A DNA stretch of 64,000 nt from SABI01 sp963663665 (GCA_963663665.2 CAXXKP010000006.1:316018-380017), one strand, 5' to 3'; shown: positions 52,020 through 61,918, counted from the first letter of the stretch. A program made the numbers and translations. Notes: a model not told the origin generated them from the letters alone.

Positions 52020-53074
52020 GATTGGCACTTGAAAAAAGAGAAAATAAATCACAAGCGATGACAGTGCTTGTTCCACTGGTCTCCTTCATTATATCAATAC
52101 TTATTGGGGCATTAGTTCTTCTGTTTTCAAAAGCTAACCCTCTCGAAGCATATGGCGCAATGCTCAAAGGGGCATTTGGAAATGCTAGGCGTATTCAATA
52201 TACGATTGTTGAGTCTCTTCCACTCCTTCTTTGTGGTCTCTCAGTTGGAGTTGCCTTTCGTTTGCGATTCTGGAATATCGGAGCTGAAGGACAATATGTA
52301 TGGGGAGCAATTGGAGTAACATGGGTAATTCAATTTTGGAAATTCCTTCCTACTCCTATGCTTCTTCCTATTGGGCTTGTTGTTGGAATGTTGGCAGGAG
52401 CTCTTTGGGCAGGGATTCCAGGCACCCTAAAGGCGGTTTGGTCAGTAGATGAGACACTCACTACCTTGATGCTCAATTATGTGGCTATTGGTCTAGCTGA
52501 ATATCTCTACATCAAAGCATGGAAGGCTCCTCTTGGAAACCTAGGAACACCAGAATTCCCTGAAGCGACCTATTTTGCAAGTGTATGGGGAAAAGTTCAT
52601 GCAGGGCTCTATATTGCACTCGTTCTTGTGGTTATCCTGTGGTTCGTCCTGTATAAAACACGATGGGGTTTTGAACTCAATATGATTGGGAAAAACCCTA
52701 GAGCCGCTCGTTATCAAGGGGTATCTATTAAGAGAAATATTATCATAGCAATGTTAGTTTCTGGTGCTATTGCAGGTCTAGCGGGGTCAATTAATACCAC
52801 TGCGATTGCCCATAGGCTTACCAAAGGAGTTAACTCTGGGTATGGGTTCACTGGTATAATTATTGCGTGGATGGCTAATTTGAACCCGTTTGCTTCAATT
52901 CTTGTAGCCTTGGTTATGGCAAGTCTCACTACTGGAGCGGATGCACTACAGATCGCAATGAAATTGCCTGAATCAATGGGCGAAGTGCTACAAGGATTGG
53001 TGCTTCTTCCTTTATTAGCTGGTTCCATCTTCAATGAATACAAACTCGTAGTGTTACATAAGGAGGTCGTATGA
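52016..53074 (+). CDS. Nucleoside-type ABC transporter permease 1
   Basis: This 352-residue BPD_transp_2 permease has about 9 hydrophobic helices. Motifs are RLRFWNIGAEGQY, VDETLTTLMLNYVAIG and GLAGSINTTAIAHRL, typical of YufP/NupC-type permeases. It overlaps both neighbours by 4 bases, so the three genes are coupled. Confidence 0.93.
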   Translation: MRLALEKRENKSQAMTVLVPLVSFIISILIGALVLLFSKANPLEAYGAMLKGAFGNARRIQYTIVESLPLLLCGLSVGVAFRLRFWNIGAEGQYVWGAIGVTWVIQFWKFLPTPMLLPIGLVVGMLAGALWAGIPGTLKAVWSVDETLTTLMLNYVAIGLAEYLYIKAWKAPLGNLGTPEFPEATYFASVWGKVHAGLYIALVLVVILWFVLYKTRWGFELNMIGKNPRAARYQGVSIKRNIIIAMLVSGAIAGLAGSINTTAIAHRLTKGVNSGYGFTGIIIAWMANLNPFASILVALVMASLTTGADALQIAMKLPESMGEVLQGLVLLPLLAGSIFNEYKLVVLHKEVV

Positions 53075-54036
53075 TGGATTTTATTACAAAGCTCCTAGCA
53101 GCAACAATTGCGATGGGTACAAGTTTGACATTTGCTACTATCGGTGAAATATATACACAAAAATCTGGAATCCTAAATCTTGGAATGGAAGGAATTATGT
53201 TGATGGGAGCCTTAAGTGGTTTTGCCTCAGCATATGCTACTGGAAACCTCTATATTGGGATTATCATGGCTATTTTCGCAGGAGCAATATTATCTTTGAT
53301 TCATGCCTTTCTCTGTATAACTATGAGAGCAAATCAGGTAGTGAGTGGCCTCTCAATCACGATGTTCGGTACAGGTCTTGCAAACTTCTTAGGGAAACGC
53401 CTTGGTCCTGCTGCTAACAACTTCAACCTTGTAGGAATGAACTTAGAGAGTAGATTTGAGAATATTGCTATTCCTGGTTTGCATAACATCCCAGTTCTTG
53501 GAGCTTTCTTTGATGTGAGCTTACTCACATATCTCCTCTACTTTCTCATTCCATTTAGTTGGTTCTTCATGTATAAGACAAAACATGGTCTTGCAATCCG
53601 AGCTGTTGGAGAATCTCCTCGAACTGCCACTGCGATGGGAATTAATGTAATGCGTCTTCGCTACATCTACACAGTTATAGGAGGAATGCTCGCTGGCTTA
53701 GGCGGTGCTTGTCTATCTCTCTCATTTACACCTAGCTGGAATGATGGAATGACTGGTGGGAAAGGGTGGATTGTTATTGCACTCGTCATATTTGCAACAT
53801 GGAATCCTGGCAAAGCAGTTATAGGAACACTTGTATTTGGTGGCATTACAAGTCTTCAATTCTCATTACAAGCTGCAGGTATTAAAATGATTATTCCGAC
53901 TCAATTCTTAGCGATTGCTCCATATTTAATTACATTCTTTACATTAAGTATCATGACAATCATTCATCAGAGCAAAAAAGGTACATATGCTGCACCGAGT
54001 GCTTTAGGAACTCCGTTTGCAATTGATGATAAATAG
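53071..54036 (+). CDS. Nucleoside-type ABC transporter permease 2
   Basis: This 321-residue permease has about 8 helices, with ATIGEIYTQKSGILNLGMEG and NQVVSGLSITMFGTGL, typical of YufQ-type partners. It overlaps permease 1 by 4 bases and ends the operon. Confidence 0.93.
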   Translation: MMDFITKLLAATIAMGTSLTFATIGEIYTQKSGILNLGMEGIMLMGALSGFASAYATGNLYIGIIMAIFAGAILSLIHAFLCITMRANQVVSGLSITMFGTGLANFLGKRLGPAANNFNLVGMNLESRFENIAIPGLHNIPVLGAFFDVSLLTYLLYFLIPFSWFFMYKTKHGLAIRAVGESPRTATAMGINVMRLRYIYTVIGGMLAGLGGACLSLSFTPSWNDGMTGGKGWIVIALVIFATWNPGKAVIGTLVFGGITSLQFSLQAAGIKMIIPTQFLAIAPYLITFFTLSIMTIIHQSKKGTYAAPSALGTPFAIDDK

Positions 54037-54048
54037 TCGAATTGGGCT

Positions 54049-54090
54049 GTGCATAGACTACTATCCTCTAGAGGAATGTAGCCTATGCAC
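54049..54090 (+). terminator. Stem-loop ending the BMP transporter operon
   Basis: GTGCATAG pairs with CTATGCAC, extended by CTA/TAG after one mismatch, with an internal CTCTAGAG. It is followed by TTGTCAAT, so the T run is poor. Confidence 0.5.
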
Positions 54091-54125
54091 TTGTCAATAA
54101 CCTGTCAGTTAGTTATGATACAGCA

Positions 54126-55475
54126 ATGAAAGTTGTCATTCTTGGTGCTGGAAAACGAGGCACTCTACTTGCAAGACATCTCATCCAAGAAAAAAGAGAT
54201 GTTGTCATAATTGAATCAGACCCAAAACGTGCTGCTGAAATTCAATCGAAACTTGATTGTATGGTAGTAATAGGGTCTGGCACTGATGTTGAGAAACTAA
54301 AGGAAGCTGAAGTCCAAAAAGCGAGTTCTTTTGTAGCTGTCACCGATAGTGATGAAGTAAATCTTGTTGCCTGTGGTCTTGTTGAAAATATCGAAACCAG
54401 AGTAAATACAATTGCAGCTATTAGAAACCTTTCTTATACAGGAAAAGAAGGCCTTCCTACTACAGTTCTAGGTATTAACTATATTGTAAACCCAGAGGCA
54501 GAGGCTGCTAAGAGTATTTTTAGTATCATCGATCGAGGGGTTTTCCATGACGTGGTGATTACCTTTAACAACAGTAATCTTGTCTTATATAATCACTATG
54601 TTGACACTAAATCAGTTTTTGCAAAACAGAATGTAGCGAATTGCCGTAACGCTTTAAAAACTGAATTTGTAATTGCAGCTATCCATCGTGATGGGGAGGG
54701 TATAGTCCCTTCTGGAAATACCGTACTATATCCCGGTGACACCATCAGTATAGTTGCTTTCGATAGCGACAAAGAGACTCTTCTTACATTAATAGGACAG
54801 AAAAAATTAAAACCTAAGAGAATTATCATCGTGGGAGGAAGTAAAATTGCTAGGTTCCTTCTTAGATCGTTTCCTATACCATTCCATAAAAATATCACCT
54901 TAGTAGAGCAAAACCCTGAAGTTGCAGAAACCTTTGCTAATCTCTTTCCTCATATCTTAGTAGTTCAATCAGATATTACTGATGAGACGATTTTTGAAGA
55001 CGAACAGTTTAGTTCATATGATCTTCTTATTAGCGTTACAGACAATGACGAATTAAATATTATTACAGCGAGTTATGCAAAACAGGTGAGAGTACCTCGC
55101 TCTATTGCCCTAATCAAGAATAATGTCAACTATGTAAGGCTTGCTTCACATATGGGAATAAACTCAGTAATTAGTGTTAGTGAAGCAACTGTCGATTCAT
55201 TGCTTAAATATATGAGAGGTTCTCATGTTTCATCAGTTCATTCCCTCTTTGGGGGAGCTTTTGAAATTTTTGAATTCATCATCACACCTGAGGCGTCTGT
55301 CGCAGGTAAAAGCATTAAAGATATTAATATGAAAAATAGAGGGGTCATAGCAGGCATCACGAGTATGGGTGTCAATATAATTCCGACAGGGAATTATGTT
55401 ATTCTCCCTGATGATATTCTAATAGTCTGTGCCGGTAGAGAGCATTTAGAATTCATTAATCAACTATTCTCTTAA
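54126..55475 (+). CDS. trkA: Trk potassium uptake regulatory protein TrkA
   Basis: This 449-residue cytoplasmic NAD-binding regulator of Trk channels has two RCK halves. The first begins MKVVILGAGKRGTLLARHL and contains VVIGSGTDVEKLKEA and VAVTDSDEVN. The second begins RIIIVGGSKIARFLL and contains LISVTDNDELN. C-terminal TrkA_C segments follow each half. It is 13 bases before trkH. Confidence 0.95.
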   Translation: MKVVILGAGKRGTLLARHLIQEKRDVVIIESDPKRAAEIQSKLDCMVVIGSGTDVEKLKEAEVQKASSFVAVTDSDEVNLVACGLVENIETRVNTIAAIRNLSYTGKEGLPTTVLGINYIVNPEAEAAKSIFSIIDRGVFHDVVITFNNSNLVLYNHYVDTKSVFAKQNVANCRNALKTEFVIAAIHRDGEGIVPSGNTVLYPGDTISIVAFDSDKETLLTLIGQKKLKPKRIIIVGGSKIARFLLRSFPIPFHKNITLVEQNPEVAETFANLFPHILVVQSDITDETIFEDEQFSSYDLLISVTDNDELNIITASYAKQVRVPRSIALIKNNVNYVRLASHMGINSVISVSEATVDSLLKYMRGSHVSSVHSLFGGAFEIFEFIITPEASVAGKSIKDINMKNRGVIAGITSMGVNIIPTGNYVILPDDILIVCAGREHLEFINQLFS

Positions 55476-55487
55476 AAAGGCAGAAAA

Positions 55488-56945
55488 ATGAACTGGAAAC
55501 AAATCTTGCGCCTTTCAGGAACTATGCAAACTATTATCGGTGCTTTCATGCTCATCCCAACGTGTATGGCTGCCTACCTTGGAGAATGGGAGGCATTTAG
55601 AGCATTTATTGTTTCAATCGGAATTATATTAATTTACGTCACTATTATTTTAACGATTGGAAAGTCTTGGAAATCAAAAAGTTTAACTGTTAGAGATGTA
55701 TACCTTTTTGTAACACTCACTTGGATTGTGGCAAGTGCTTTAGGTGCTATTCCTCTCACCCTTACACATACCGTTACAGATTATACAAGTGGCTTCATGG
55801 AAATAATGAGCGGCTTTACCACAACAGGTCTCACAACACTCAGTGATATAGAGTCCTCCTATCATTCTATTCTTTTTTGGAGAAGCCTTACTCACTGGCT
55901 TGGCGGAATGGGAATTGTAGTTCTTTTTGTAGCACTACTCCCTTTAGTAGGTGGTGAAGGCTTCCAACTCTTTGGAGCGGAAGCAGTAGGACCAACGAAG
56001 AGTAAGCTAACTCCTAAAATTAAAAACACTGCTCTTATACTCTGGCTAATATATTTTGGAATGACAGTTATAGAGGCTTTACTATTATGGTTAGGAGGAT
56101 TAAGCCTTTATGATTCTCTTACTGTCACGTTTGGGAGTGTTGCAACAGGGGGGTTCGTCACAAAAAATGCCTCCATAGGATATTATAATAGTGCATATGT
56201 TGATGTGGTTGTCACAATCTTTATGGTGATGGCTGGAGTTAACTTCTCTCTCTATTTTGCTCTTATTAGAGCAAGATTTACTGATGTTTTTAGAGATAGT
56301 GAACTCAAGGTCTATCTATCTATTTTCTTTATTGCAACAAGTATCACCACGATTACACTCTTTTCAAATAATATTTATCCAACAATTGGAACATCTCTCC
56401 GCTATGGAGCCTTTCATGTGGCTTCTATTTTAACAACGACTGGTTTTGCAACAGCAGATTATGGTCTCTGGCCTCCCCTCACACATGCAATTCTTCTCAC
56501 TGTCATGTTCATTGGTGGATCTGCGGGTTCTACTGGTGGTGGAATCAAAGTAACAAGACTAATAACAATGTTCAAACTCGGTTTCCTAAACATTAAAAGC
56601 CTGTTACATCCAAGAGGGATCTTTAGCTTGCAAACACAGAATGAAAGAATTCGTTGGAAAACCGTTAACAGCATTACTGGATTTGTCGCAATCTATATAG
56701 CACTTGTTTTAGCCTCTACGCTCGTTGTTGCTTCAGCGGGATATGATTTATTGACTAGTTTTGCTTCTGGGTTAATCTCAGTTGGGAATATTGGCCTTGG
56801 TTTAGAAGGGGTTGGTCCTGCTGGGTCTGGATTTGGAGGAATGCCAATATACGTAAAATGGTTCTTATCTTTGATGATGCTTGCAGGAAGACTTGAAATT
56901 TATACCGTACTGTCGATTTTCACGCGAACATTCTGGAGAAAATAG
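55488..56945 (+). CDS. trkH: Trk potassium uptake channel TrkH
   Basis: This 485-residue membrane protein has four pore-loop repeats. Selectivity-filter-type segments include SGFTTTGLTTL, GSVATGGF, LTTTGFAT and SVGNIGLGLEGVGP. Also present are SLTHWLGGMGIVVL and GGSAGSTGGGIKVTR. It imports K+ together with TrkA. It is convergent with the zinc-ribbon gene, one base apart. Confidence 0.95.
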   Translation: MNWKQILRLSGTMQTIIGAFMLIPTCMAAYLGEWEAFRAFIVSIGIILIYVTIILTIGKSWKSKSLTVRDVYLFVTLTWIVASALGAIPLTLTHTVTDYTSGFMEIMSGFTTTGLTTLSDIESSYHSILFWRSLTHWLGGMGIVVLFVALLPLVGGEGFQLFGAEAVGPTKSKLTPKIKNTALILWLIYFGMTVIEALLLWLGGLSLYDSLTVTFGSVATGGFVTKNASIGYYNSAYVDVVVTIFMVMAGVNFSLYFALIRARFTDVFRDSELKVYLSIFFIATSITTITLFSNNIYPTIGTSLRYGAFHVASILTTTGFATADYGLWPPLTHAILLTVMFIGGSAGSTGGGIKVTRLITMFKLGFLNIKSLLHPRGIFSLQTQNERIRWKTVNSITGFVAIYIALVLASTLVVASAGYDLLTSFASGLISVGNIGLGLEGVGPAGSGFGGMPIYVKWFLSLMMLAGRLEIYTVLSIFTRTFWRK

Positions 56946-56946
56946 A

Positions 56947-57825
56947 TCAACGAATCTTATTTGTGAAGTAAAATCTAACCTTTCTTATTGTCGCATTCAG
57001 TAATAAAAACAATGCTAATATGATAGATACTATTAACACACTCACTGACCATGTTAAAAGATGTGGAGAATTAATTATCCGCAATGAGAAGAAATTACCC
57101 GCAACAGTGCCAAGTGATACATTGAGTATGATTGATAGGACAATATCACTTAAAGAAGGATTCCCGTATACATATCGCAAAACAAGCAAAGCAAAACAGG
57201 CTAGAGTTATAAGAAAGGTAGGAAGTGCTATTGGAAGGAACCATGTTAGGGAACTCCCACTTGAAAAATCAAAAAGGAATAGTGACATAAGGATACCTGC
57301 ACTTACAATTCCAATTTTCTTAATTGGACTTTTGATCTTGTCGTTAAAAGGGAATACCCCAACGAGATAAAACAGAGCAACTCCATTCATCGCATATAAA
57401 GACCAGCCTAGAGAGGCATTAAATACATCAATCGTAAAAAGAGTGATAATCGTATGAATAGAGAACAACGTCGCAATTCTCATATAGGTCAACTTTGAAA
57501 AGAGCAATATAAATAAATAGCCACTTCCTAAAACAGTACATGCGATAGCAAACCATGGAGAAAATGCACCATCTAAAACGAAACTAGTGATTAATAGAGT
57601 CACTATTGCGACTCCCACAAAAGTTAGAGAAAGTTCTATCAGCCCTTTACGTCTTTTATCGTATTTCAAAGAAGGGAAAACCCTTTCACTTTCATCTATT
57701 GTATCAAATAATGAATTTTTTGAAATTCCAATTATTTCCTGAGGAGCATGCACTTTCCTATGACAAAGTGGGCAAGAAGTAGCTCCCTTTTCTAATTTAA
57801 CTCCACACTCAACACAATATGCCAA
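56947..57825 (-). CDS. Zinc-ribbon multi-pass membrane protein (DUF6320-like)
   Basis: This 292-residue protein starts with a zinc ribbon (CVECGVKLEKGATSCPLCHR, Cys at 4, 7, 18, 21). About eight hydrophobic helices follow. The architecture matches DUF6320 proteins, which commonly sit beside a condensation-type acyltransferase as here. Function is unknown. The start appears to be TTG, 2 bases after the acyltransferase stop, indicating coupling. Confidence 0.8.
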   Translation of the reverse strand: MAYCVECGVKLEKGATSCPLCHRKVHAPQEIIGISKNSLFDTIDESERVFPSLKYDKRRKGLIELSLTFVGVAIVTLLITSFVLDGAFSPWFAIACTVLGSGYLFILLFSKLTYMRIATLFSIHTIITLFTIDVFNASLGWSLYAMNGVALFYLVGVFPFNDKIKSPIKKIGIVSAGILMSLFLFDFSSGSSLTWFLPIALPTFLITLACFALLVLRYVYGNPSLSDIVLSIILNVSLGTVAGNFFSLRIINSPHLLTWSVSVLIVSIILALFLLLNATIRKVRFYFTNKIR

Positions 57826-57827
57826 TT

Positions 57828-59129
57828 TTATACCTCATAATTACGATTTGTAGAGACTTCAACACTCATTCCCTTTTTCACAAGAGAAGACAACAGAATT
57901 CTTTCAAAATCTGTGTTATGTGAGAATATACTCGTGATATTAACAATAAGACACCCATTTACTCCTGTTGCAGCTAAGGCTATCTTATTAGTCTTGTTTG
58001 GTGCGAGAAAGAAATCTATTCTCTCTACCACCTCTTTCATCCCTTCTGGGAGACTTATATTGCCAATATTACTTACAACAGTTGAATAAATATCATCACC
58101 ATAGGAATCACTTAATAGCTTCATTATTGGATTTTTGATGATATTAGGCGCATATCTAATTGGAAAAAGTCTTCTTCCTGCTACGTTTCTAGAAATTTGG
58201 AGAGATAATGTTTTCTCATTCACACTACCTCGCATTTGATGCATTACGGTATTCACGATCTCCTCGAATTCATAATGTCCTAATCTTACATCAATGCCGA
58301 CAACGATAAAAAGAGTAAAATTCCTTAATGAAGCAGAACCAAATACCTTTCTAATATTTACAGGTACACTGATTCTCACGGGAGCCCATTTCGCTTTATT
58401 CTTTACATGTATCTCCTGAAGAAGCTGGAGTGCATCAAGTAGTTCACAGACTAGATATTCAGTGATTGTTAACTCATGCTCTTTTGCCTTCTTTTTGACT
58501 TCTTCGATAGATAATTTAGCGGAGATTACTTCTATCTCATCTTGAACCTGATCTTTAGGATTATAATGGAAAGCCGAACCTTCTTGAGCAAATACTGATT
58601 TTATTGGCCTATAGAATCTTGTAAAAGAGTCCTCTAGTTCTTCTTTATTAACCGGTTCCTCAGGAAGTAATATTTGTGGATCATTGCCAACACTAAACCC
58701 ACTTAACCTCAAATATTCAGCAACTAAGGATTTTAAAAATATAAGACCACCGGTGCCATCTGTGATAGCATGAAAATATTCTACTGCAATCCGATTTTCT
58801 CTATAAAATACTTTAAAAAGATAGCCATGAGCTCCCTTCTTTCTATCAAGGTAACGACAAGGGGTAGGATTATCTTTGTAAACTTCTAAAGGCCTTGTAT
58901 TTTCACTTAAATAATACCAGAAAAATCCATTATGAAGAGATAAAGAGAAGTAAGGGAAACGTTTTATAATGTTCTCTAATGCTGTAGTAAGTCTATAGGG
59001 ATTTACTACAACCAATAGATCCATAGATAGGCGAAACATATTAGTATTGAATCTTGCAATGGTAGGAGGATATATCACCGCAGAAGAATCTAATGGGATT
59101 GGCTCGGCATTGCTACGATTCTTTTTCAT
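57828..59129 (-). CDS. Condensation/alcohol-acetyltransferase-like protein
   Basis: This 433-residue protein has an HxxxDG active-site motif (YFHAITDGTGG) near residue 117. The surrounding fold elements resemble the CoA-dependent acyltransferase/condensation superfamily, with a second-half segment VVSNIGNISLP. Such enzymes acylate alcohols or amines with acyl-CoA or carrier-bound donors. The substrate is unknown. It is divergent from the MarR-epimerase pair, so the four genes may form one pathway. Confidence 0.75.
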   Translation of the reverse strand: MKKNRSNAEPIPLDSSAVIYPPTIARFNTNMFRLSMDLLVVVNPYRLTTALENIIKRFPYFSLSLHNGFFWYYLSENTRPLEVYKDNPTPCRYLDRKKGAHGYLFKVFYRENRIAVEYFHAITDGTGGLIFLKSLVAEYLRLSGFSVGNDPQILLPEEPVNKEELEDSFTRFYRPIKSVFAQEGSAFHYNPKDQVQDEIEVISAKLSIEEVKKKAKEHELTITEYLVCELLDALQLLQEIHVKNKAKWAPVRISVPVNIRKVFGSASLRNFTLFIVVGIDVRLGHYEFEEIVNTVMHQMRGSVNEKTLSLQISRNVAGRRLFPIRYAPNIIKNPIMKLLSDSYGDDIYSTVVSNIGNISLPEGMKEVVERIDFFLAPNKTNKIALAATGVNGCLIVNITSIFSHNTDFERILLSSLVKKGMSVEVSTNRNYEV

Positions 59130-59182
59130 ACTTTTACTTTATTGGAAAGTTGGACGATGAGCAACGCTTTACTATCAAATGG

Positions 59183-59210
59183 TTGACAAATAGTTTACAG
59201 ATTTTATAAT
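59183..59210 (+). promoter_or_regulatory. Consensus promoter of marR-epimerase operon
   Basis: TTGACA (59183-59188), a 16-base spacer and TATAAT (59205-59210). Both hexamers match consensus exactly. Confidence 0.75.
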
Positions 59211-59228
59211 TAGATATACAAACTATTT
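59188..59228. promoter_or_regulatory. Inverted repeat flanking the -10, probable MarR operator
   Basis: AAATAGTTT (59188-59196) and AAACTATTT (59220-59228) are perfect 9-bp arms around the -10 box. This placement suits autorepression by the MarR protein and possibly control of the divergent acyltransferase gene. Confidence 0.55.
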
Positions 59229-59253
59229 CGTCTACTAACTATAAGGAGAAACT

Positions 59254-59682
59254 ATGGATTCCCAAATCACACCTCCAATCCTTTTACAATCAATCATCAG
59301 AACACTTAATGGTAGTAATTTTGCGGCAACGGTTGGAGACTTTTATCGAGGAGAGATTGCCGTTCTCAATGCAATAGATTTATTTGAGAAAGAGAAGAAA
59401 GAAGTATTCCCTTCTATGATTAGTTCTTACCTCCAAGTTTCTCGGCCTACGATAACCTCTGCTTTACGTATACTCGAACATAAAAAATATGTCAAAAGAA
59501 CTCTATATGAAGAAGATAGAAGAAAAGTCTCTGTAGCTTTGACAAATCGTGGAAGTGAGGTTGTTGATCAAAAAAGAAGAGAAATCGACTCATGGTGTTA
59601 TTCTATGTCTGAGCATTTCGGCAATGAGCATTTCACCAGCGTTCTTGGTTCAATTAAGGAACTTCTTGAATATATGGAGTAG
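59254..59682 (+). CDS. MarR-family regulator
   Basis: This 142-residue protein has a winged helix-turn-helix (MISSYLQVSRPTITSALRIL, then KKYVKRTLYEEDRRKVSVAL), the standard MarR pattern with the DxR wing. Helices at both ends provide the dimer interface. AAGGAG precedes the ATG. It is followed by the epimerase gene 12 bases later. It probably controls this operon and the divergent genes. Confidence 0.92.
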   Translation: MDSQITPPILLQSIIRTLNGSNFAATVGDFYRGEIAVLNAIDLFEKEKKEVFPSMISSYLQVSRPTITSALRILEHKKYVKRTLYEEDRRKVSVALTNRGSEVVDQKRREIDSWCYSMSEHFGNEHFTSVLGSIKELLEYME

Positions 59683-59694
59683 GAGGGTACGAAA

Positions 59695-60726
59695 GTGAAA
59701 GTACTCGTGACTGGAGCGAATGGCCATCTTGGGACAGTTCTTACAAAGACACTTAAATTACAAGGAAATGAGGTAACATCTTTCATTCTCCCCGGGGAAA
59801 ATATTGTTGAAATATATCAATATTCCGATCATATTCTCTATGGCGATGTATTAGATTTACAATCACTTATTATTGCCTTCAAAAATATTGATGTGGTGTT
59901 CCACACTGCAGGTATAATTGATATATCTTCTTCTAGAAAAATGAATCGCCTTATGAAATTGGTTAATATCGGTGGCGTAAAAAACGTCATTGCAGCATGT
60001 AAGATAACCAAAGTCCCACGCCTCGTATATATAAGTAGCGTTCATGCAATAAAAGAAGAAGAGGGCAATAAACGAATACATGAAACTGCTATTTTTAATC
60101 CAAAATTCATTAGAGGTTCATATGCAAAGACAAAAGCTGTAGCGACCCAAGCTATATTAGATGCTACAAAAGAAGGACTTAATGCTGTAATTGTTCATCC
60201 ATCAGGAATTATTGGCCCAGAAGATTACGCTATGAGCCATATGGGACAAATGTTCTATAATTTCCTTACAGGAAAATTAAAAGCGTATACAACTGGTGGC
60301 TATAATTTTGTTGATGTACGAGATGTTGTTGATGGAATAATCAAGGCATCCTTGAAAGGAATCAGTGGAGAATGTTACATCCTTAGTGGAGAATATCACT
60401 CAATAAAAGAGATGATTGGAATGATGAAAGAGATAACACATAACAAGAAACCTCTCCTGTGGATTCCTCATTGGATAGCATATATTACAAGTCCATTAGC
60501 TCTATTGTATTATCGTATAAGGAGGAGAAAACCACTATTCACCCCTTACTCACTGATGACTCTCACAAGCAATAGTAACTATTCGTACCAGAAAGCTGAA
60601 AAGTCTTTAGGGTATCGGCCAACTTCATTTAAGCAAACCATAGAAGATACCATTAACTGGTGCAACAACCATTATCATCTCCCTTTAGTAAAAAAGAGAA
60701 AAACATCTAAGAAAGATAATGTATAA
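59695..60726 (+). CDS. NAD-dependent epimerase/dehydratase (extended SDR)
   Basis: This 343-residue extended short-chain dehydrogenase has the NAD motif TGANGHLG, VVFHTAGIIDIS, and the catalytic Tyr and Lys in GSYAKTKAVAT (YxxxK). It resembles dihydroflavonol-4-reductase-like SDRs. The C-terminus has a hydrophobic segment (WIPHWIAYITSPLALLYY), suggesting membrane association and perhaps a lipid or isoprenoid substrate. The GTG start has GGAGGG upstream. Confidence 0.88.
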   Translation: MKVLVTGANGHLGTVLTKTLKLQGNEVTSFILPGENIVEIYQYSDHILYGDVLDLQSLIIAFKNIDVVFHTAGIIDISSSRKMNRLMKLVNIGGVKNVIAACKITKVPRLVYISSVHAIKEEEGNKRIHETAIFNPKFIRGSYAKTKAVATQAILDATKEGLNAVIVHPSGIIGPEDYAMSHMGQMFYNFLTGKLKAYTTGGYNFVDVRDVVDGIIKASLKGISGECYILSGEYHSIKEMIGMMKEITHNKKPLLWIPHWIAYITSPLALLYYRIRRRKPLFTPYSLMTLTSNSNYSYQKAEKSLGYRPTSFKQTIEDTINWCNNHYHLPLVKKRKTSKKDNV

Positions 60727-60766
60727 TACAGTAAGATTGTTGACCATTTCTCTCATTGACTTATAA

Positions 60767-61888
60767 TTATATTTCTTTTTTTCCAGTCTTCTTATAAAAA
60801 GGTGTTTTTACAATTTTAGCTAGTTTTCTCTTATTATGAATTTCAATCTCTACAGAATCATGAAAGCTTAAACCAACATGCCGATCGATAAGAACGAGAC
60901 CTATAAAGATTCCAAGAGATGGGCTCTTTGTACCACTTGTAACATGACCTATTAATTTCTCCTCATAATACACATTGCAACCATTTCGAGGTACTGAAGG
61001 ATCTATCATTTCAATTCCTCGAAGAGAACGGGGAATTCCCTTAAGTTGTTGGTTCTTCAAAGATTCCTTGCCACAAAAGTCACCTTTATCGAATTTTACA
61101 AATGCCAAAAGATTTGCCTCTAATGGAGTTATCTCTTCAGATATTTCATGTCCATACAAAGGAAGTTTAGCTTCAAGCCGGAGGGTATCTCGAGACCCTA
61201 GACCACATGGCGTAATAAGAAACTCCTCTCCTGCTTCTAATAAAAGGTTATAGAGTCTCTCTATGTTATCATTTTCCACATAGAGTTCATAACCATCCTC
61301 TCCAGTATACCCATTACGAGAAACCATAAGTGTAATATCTGAAACTTTCATTTCTTCTACAAAATGGAAAAAAGGGAGATCCCTTACTTCAAGCCCTATT
61401 TTCTCTAATACATCTACTGCACGAGGCCCTTGAAGCGCTAATTGAGATGTTTTAGGAGAAAGGTTAATGAGTTCTATATTCTTCTCATCAAATCCTTTCG
61501 GATTCATCTTAGTAATCCAATCGATATCTTTATCAACATTACTGGCATTTAATACTAAATAGAACTCATCATCCCTTAATTTATAGACAATAAGATCATC
61601 AACTATTGTCCCAGATTCATAACACATAAGTGTATACATGAGCTGCCCTATTTTGAGGTTACTCAATGAATTTGTGATAAGGAAATCGAGATGAGAAGCA
61701 GCACCTTTTCCTTTCAAAATACATCGCCCCATATGGGAAACATCAAACAGCCCAACAGTATTTCGAACACTTAGATGCTCCCCAATTATTCCTTTTGAAA
61801 AGTGAAGAGGAAGTTCGTATGTACCAAAATTTGTCATTTTCACATCTTTCATTTGAGCGAACATATCATGTAATGGAGTTTGAGCCAT
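60767..61888 (-). CDS. gcvT: Aminomethyltransferase (glycine cleavage T protein)
   Basis: This 373-residue GcvT-family protein has LRNTVGLFDVSHMG-type sequence near the N-terminus. It also has the catalytic-Asp region GTIVDDLIVYKL, and RNGYTGEDGYELYV. It transfers the methylene group from the aminomethyl H protein to tetrahydrofolate. The start at ATG 61888 has GGAG 9 bases upstream. The frame is open to 61960, but that extension overlaps the promoter. No gcvH or gcvP is visible in the window. Confidence 0.92.
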   Translation of the reverse strand: MAQTPLHDMFAQMKDVKMTNFGTYELPLHFSKGIIGEHLSVRNTVGLFDVSHMGRCILKGKGAASHLDFLITNSLSNLKIGQLMYTLMCYESGTIVDDLIVYKLRDDEFYLVLNASNVDKDIDWITKMNPKGFDEKNIELINLSPKTSQLALQGPRAVDVLEKIGLEVRDLPFFHFVEEMKVSDITLMVSRNGYTGEDGYELYVENDNIERLYNLLLEAGEEFLITPCGLGSRDTLRLEAKLPLYGHEISEEITPLEANLLAFVKFDKGDFCGKESLKNQQLKGIPRSLRGIEMIDPSVPRNGCNVYYEEKLIGHVTSGTKSPSLGIFIGLVLIDRHVGLSFHDSVEIEIHNKRKLAKIVKTPFYKKTGKKEI

Positions 61889-61918
61889 ATGTTGTATCTC
61901 CTTTAAGCTACAAGGATG

